A DNA stretch of 64,000 nt from Flavicella sp964230805 (GTDB lineage Bacteria > Bacteroidota > Bacteroidia > Flavobacteriales > Flavobacteriaceae). Made by a program: the position numbers and the translations under genes. This document shows, one piece after another, positions 62,072 to 64,000 of this stretch (positions within the stretch are counted from its first letter, which is position 1; each line of letters opens with the position of its first letter). The notes beneath the pieces are model-generated. The model was not told the DNA's origin. It did no database searches and was given only the letters and a program-made list of their open reading frames with translations. The DNA is taken from the NCBI GenBank assembly GCA_964230805.1, contig CAXRIA010000043.1, positions 7,976-71,975 on the forward strand, in the 5' to 3' direction.

Positions 62072-62758
62072 ATGAAAAAATTATTCTTTACACTAGTGCT
62101 CGCATTGGCTGTTCACCAAATTTCAAATGCGCAACTTAGCTTTGGTATCAAAGGGGGAATCAATCAAGATTTGAACAGTGAAGCATCCAATTACATAGAA
62201 TTGCCCTCGGGCTATTCCCTGGAAACAGAAAGTACTTCAGGTTTTCATACGGGTCTTTGGATGCGTGTAAAAGTTCCTGTAGTCGGTTTGTATGTACGTC
62301 CAGAAATCAATTTCTCTAGCTTAACAAGTGAATACAAAATTGACATCCCTATAATCGGTGACACCCCTGCTTTTTCTGCCAACGTAAACTACGAAATCAA
62401 TAAAATAGATGTACCGGTATTGCTCGGGCTCAAAGTATTGAAATTCGGAAATGTTTTTATTGGACCTAATTTTCAATACTTGCTAAAATCAAAACTCGAA
62501 GCCTCAACAAGTATTAGCGGGATCACCCCGTATAAAAATGATGATTTCGATGAAGACATTAGCATCGGTCTCGTAGCGGGTATTGGATTGGAATTCTGGA
62601 AATTTGGTTTGGATGTCCGCCTCGAAACAGGATTCAACTATCCTGATGAAGACTTCAATTCTTTTGCAAGCGCGCAAGATAGTATGAACAAGATTGCAGC
62701 TGCATTGGGTAACCAAAAACCCAATCAAGTGATTATAGGTTTGTCTTACAAATTTTAA
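62072..62758 (+). CDS. Outer-membrane beta-barrel protein (PorT-like)
   Basis: A 228-residue exported protein. The signal peptide (about residues 1-20, ending SNAQ) is followed by alternating amphipathic strands starting LSFGIKGGINQD and ending with the C-terminal aromatic residue (LSYKF), typical of outer-membrane barrels of the PorT/OmpA-like beta-barrel family. Function unknown; this family is numerous in Bacteroidota. It is followed by a strong terminator. Confidence 0.85.
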   Translation: MKKLFFTLVLALAVHQISNAQLSFGIKGGINQDLNSEASNYIELPSGYSLETESTSGFHTGLWMRVKVPVVGLYVRPEINFSSLTSEYKIDIPIIGDTPAFSANVNYEINKIDVPVLLGLKVLKFGNVFIGPNFQYLLKSKLEASTSISGITPYKNDDFDEDISIGLVAGIGLEFWKFGLDVRLETGFNYPDEDFNSFASAQDSMNKIAAALGNQKPNQVIIGLSYKF

Positions 62759-62777
62759 ACCATTGGAAAATAAACAC

Positions 62778-62810
62778 AAAAAAAGCTGTCTTTAAAAGGA
62801 CAGCTTTTTT
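62778..62810. terminator. Bidirectional terminator between barrel and T9SS genes
   Basis: AAAAAAAGCTGTC (62778-62790) pairs with GACAGCTTTTTT (62799-62810), leaving T-runs on both strands for two convergent genes. Confidence 0.85.
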
Positions 62811-62874
62811 GTTTTAATGACTTCTCTCAGAACGAATCCATTTGTAAAAATCGACACTTTTCTGACAATAACTC

Positions 62875-63942
62875 CTATTCTTTTACAAATTTTATGGTTT
62901 TCGTGTTTTCAAGTTCAAGTAGGTAAATTCCCTTTGGAACTTTTTTAAGATCAATTTGATTTTCATCATTCAGTGTTCCTTCTTGGATTTTAGCTCCCAA
63001 AACACTGTAAATCGTATATTTTTCTCTGGCTTTTAAGCCAGAAACCTGTAGATAATCTGATGCTGGATTGGGTGAAATGCCTATGCCGGAAAGCTCGGTA
63101 GGAATATCAGCTACGGACAAGGTGGTAAGATCTAATTTTAAAATTCCATCGTCTATTGTAAAATACATTATATTATCCTCAATAAACATTTCAAATACAT
63201 TATCTAATTCCGTTAGCACATCAGTTGCAGTAGGCATTGTTTCTGTAACGTCAATTCTGGATATTTTATCTCGGATAGCATCAGAAACATACAAATAATC
63301 TCCATGAAAAGCTAAATTTGAAGCATTATCCAATCCTGTTACCACATTGGTTAAAGTAGGTGTCGTCTCAGTAAGGTCAATTTTGGAGACTCTATCATTA
63401 TTAGCAACATACAAATAATCTCCATTGAAAGCTAATCCTCCAATAACGGCCAACATCGCTTCCAATCCCAGGGACTCTAGCTCAGGCATCGTTGCTGCAA
63501 AATCAACTCTAGAGACTCTACTTCCTTCATCTTTATGTTCAGAAATATACATCGTATTTCCGACGAAAACCATTCCATTAACAAAACTCAATCCCGTCAA
63601 TCCCAGTGACTCTAAAGTAGGCATCGTTTCTGTAAGATCAATTCTATATATTTCAGTACTAGAACTTCCATTAGCAACATACAAATAATTTCCATTGAGA
63701 GCTAAACTTCTCATGTCATCCAATCCTGTTACGAACTCATTTACAGTGGGTTCCGTATCTGTAAGATCAATTCTAAATATTTCATCTTCAGACCTGCCAG
63801 CAAAATACAAATAATCTCCATTTACAACTAGACCGCTGGGGACATGGGGCAACCCAGAAACCACCTCAGTGGCTTCAACCTGTCCCTGAAGGTTGAGGCA
63901 ATGGAACAAGACAAAAGTGATTAAAAAGTAAATTATTTTCAT
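62875..63942 (-). CDS. T9SS-exported beta-propeller-like protein
   Basis: A 355-residue secreted protein with a signal peptide (about 1-20), five or six repeats of about 45 residues built on NGDYLYVAN and ISRIDLTETMPT, and a C-terminal Por/type A sorting domain (about 284-355; GISPNPASDYLQVSG, KGIYLLELENTKTIKFVKE) that directs export by the type IX system. The repeats suggest a beta propeller for binding, with no enzyme motif seen. At DNA level the repeats are also similar. Confidence 0.88.
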   Translation of the reverse strand: MKIIYFLITFVLFHCLNLQGQVEATEVVSGLPHVPSGLVVNGDYLYFAGRSEDEIFRIDLTDTEPTVNEFVTGLDDMRSLALNGNYLYVANGSSSTEIYRIDLTETMPTLESLGLTGLSFVNGMVFVGNTMYISEHKDEGSRVSRVDFAATMPELESLGLEAMLAVIGGLAFNGDYLYVANNDRVSKIDLTETTPTLTNVVTGLDNASNLAFHGDYLYVSDAIRDKISRIDVTETMPTATDVLTELDNVFEMFIEDNIMYFTIDDGILKLDLTTLSVADIPTELSGIGISPNPASDYLQVSGLKAREKYTIYSVLGAKIQEGTLNDENQIDLKKVPKGIYLLELENTKTIKFVKE

Positions 63943-64000
63943 AGTTGTTGTATTTATTATTGTTATTCATTTTTATTCCTTAATTCTTAGCCTTTTTTCT

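Noticed and set aside
1..64000. tRNA/rRNA genes, CRISPR array, insertion sequence or prophage
   Set aside because: Reading the intergenic gaps showed no cloverleaf, no regularly spaced repeat-spacer pattern and no transposase or integrase coding sequence.

Overview
The window looks like a contiguous piece of chromosome from a member of the Bacteroidota, most likely family Flavobacteriaceae. The supporting signs are AT-rich DNA, many promoters of the Bacteroidota type (-7 TAnnTTTG, sometimes with a -33 TTG), a C-terminal T9SS (Por) sorting domain, the Flavobacteriia-type run ftsH-LUD-cdsA-psd-ACBP, a two-gene split transketolase and a zeaxanthin-type carotenoid cluster. The genus cannot be fixed from sequence alone. 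I see no rRNA, tRNA, CRISPR array, insertion sequence or prophage. Gene density is high and no gap between genes exceeds 300 bases. The first 272 bases hold only a long imperfect palindrome.

Layout. 0.3-9 kb: flavoprotein, prohibitin-like protein, a minus-strand group fabG-manA-maoC-small ORF, sucD, an SF2 helicase and an NtrC-type regulator without a DNA-binding domain. 9.2-15.2 kb: a fatty-acid beta-oxidation operon (marR-fadB-fadA-fadE). 15.2-20 kb: a small membrane protein, two convergent ECF sigma factors and a UvrA paralogue. 20-28 kb: transketolase N-half, dnaB, a DUF3810 membrane metalloprotease-like protein, yaaA, an RluA-family pseudouridine synthase, an orphan PASTA protein, ddl and coaD. 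28-38 kb: a VTT-type membrane protein, a SulP transporter, a NUDIX/pyrE divergent pair, birA, then rsfS-ftsH-LUD-cdsA-psd-ACBP-yceI. 38-45 kb: a minus-strand light/pigment block (UbiA-like protein, SRPBCC protein, photolyase, CarH-like B12 photoreceptor regulator, crtI, crtB, crtZ, lycopene cyclase). 45-57.7 kb: gcvP, pdhA, pdhC (E2), ychF, ferredoxin, lysC, a probable ACT-fold protein, miaA, thioesterase, dapD. 57.9-64 kb: an unusual 588-aa protein with flavin TIM-barrel signatures, smpB, maf, transketolase C-half, an outer-membrane barrel and a T9SS-exported propeller protein.

How the genes work together. The pigment block would take geranylgeranyl diphosphate to phytoene, lycopene, beta-carotene and zeaxanthin. 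It sits with a photolyase under a probable cobalamin light sensor, so illumination probably induces both UV repair and photoprotection. A 10-bp inverted repeat overlapping the promoter of this block is a candidate operator. The fad operon makes acetyl-CoA under a MarR regulator. lysC and dapD serve lysine and diaminopimelate synthesis, and ddl feeds peptidoglycan.

Most of the window is ordinary core genome. The least explained items are the 588-aa flavin-barrel-like protein with clustered cysteines, the UbiA-like protein lacking its first Asp motif at the head of the pigment block, the CarH/photolyase/crt promoter architecture, the UvrA paralogue that has lost N-terminal zinc cysteines, and the very short or absent mRNA leaders implied by several promoters.
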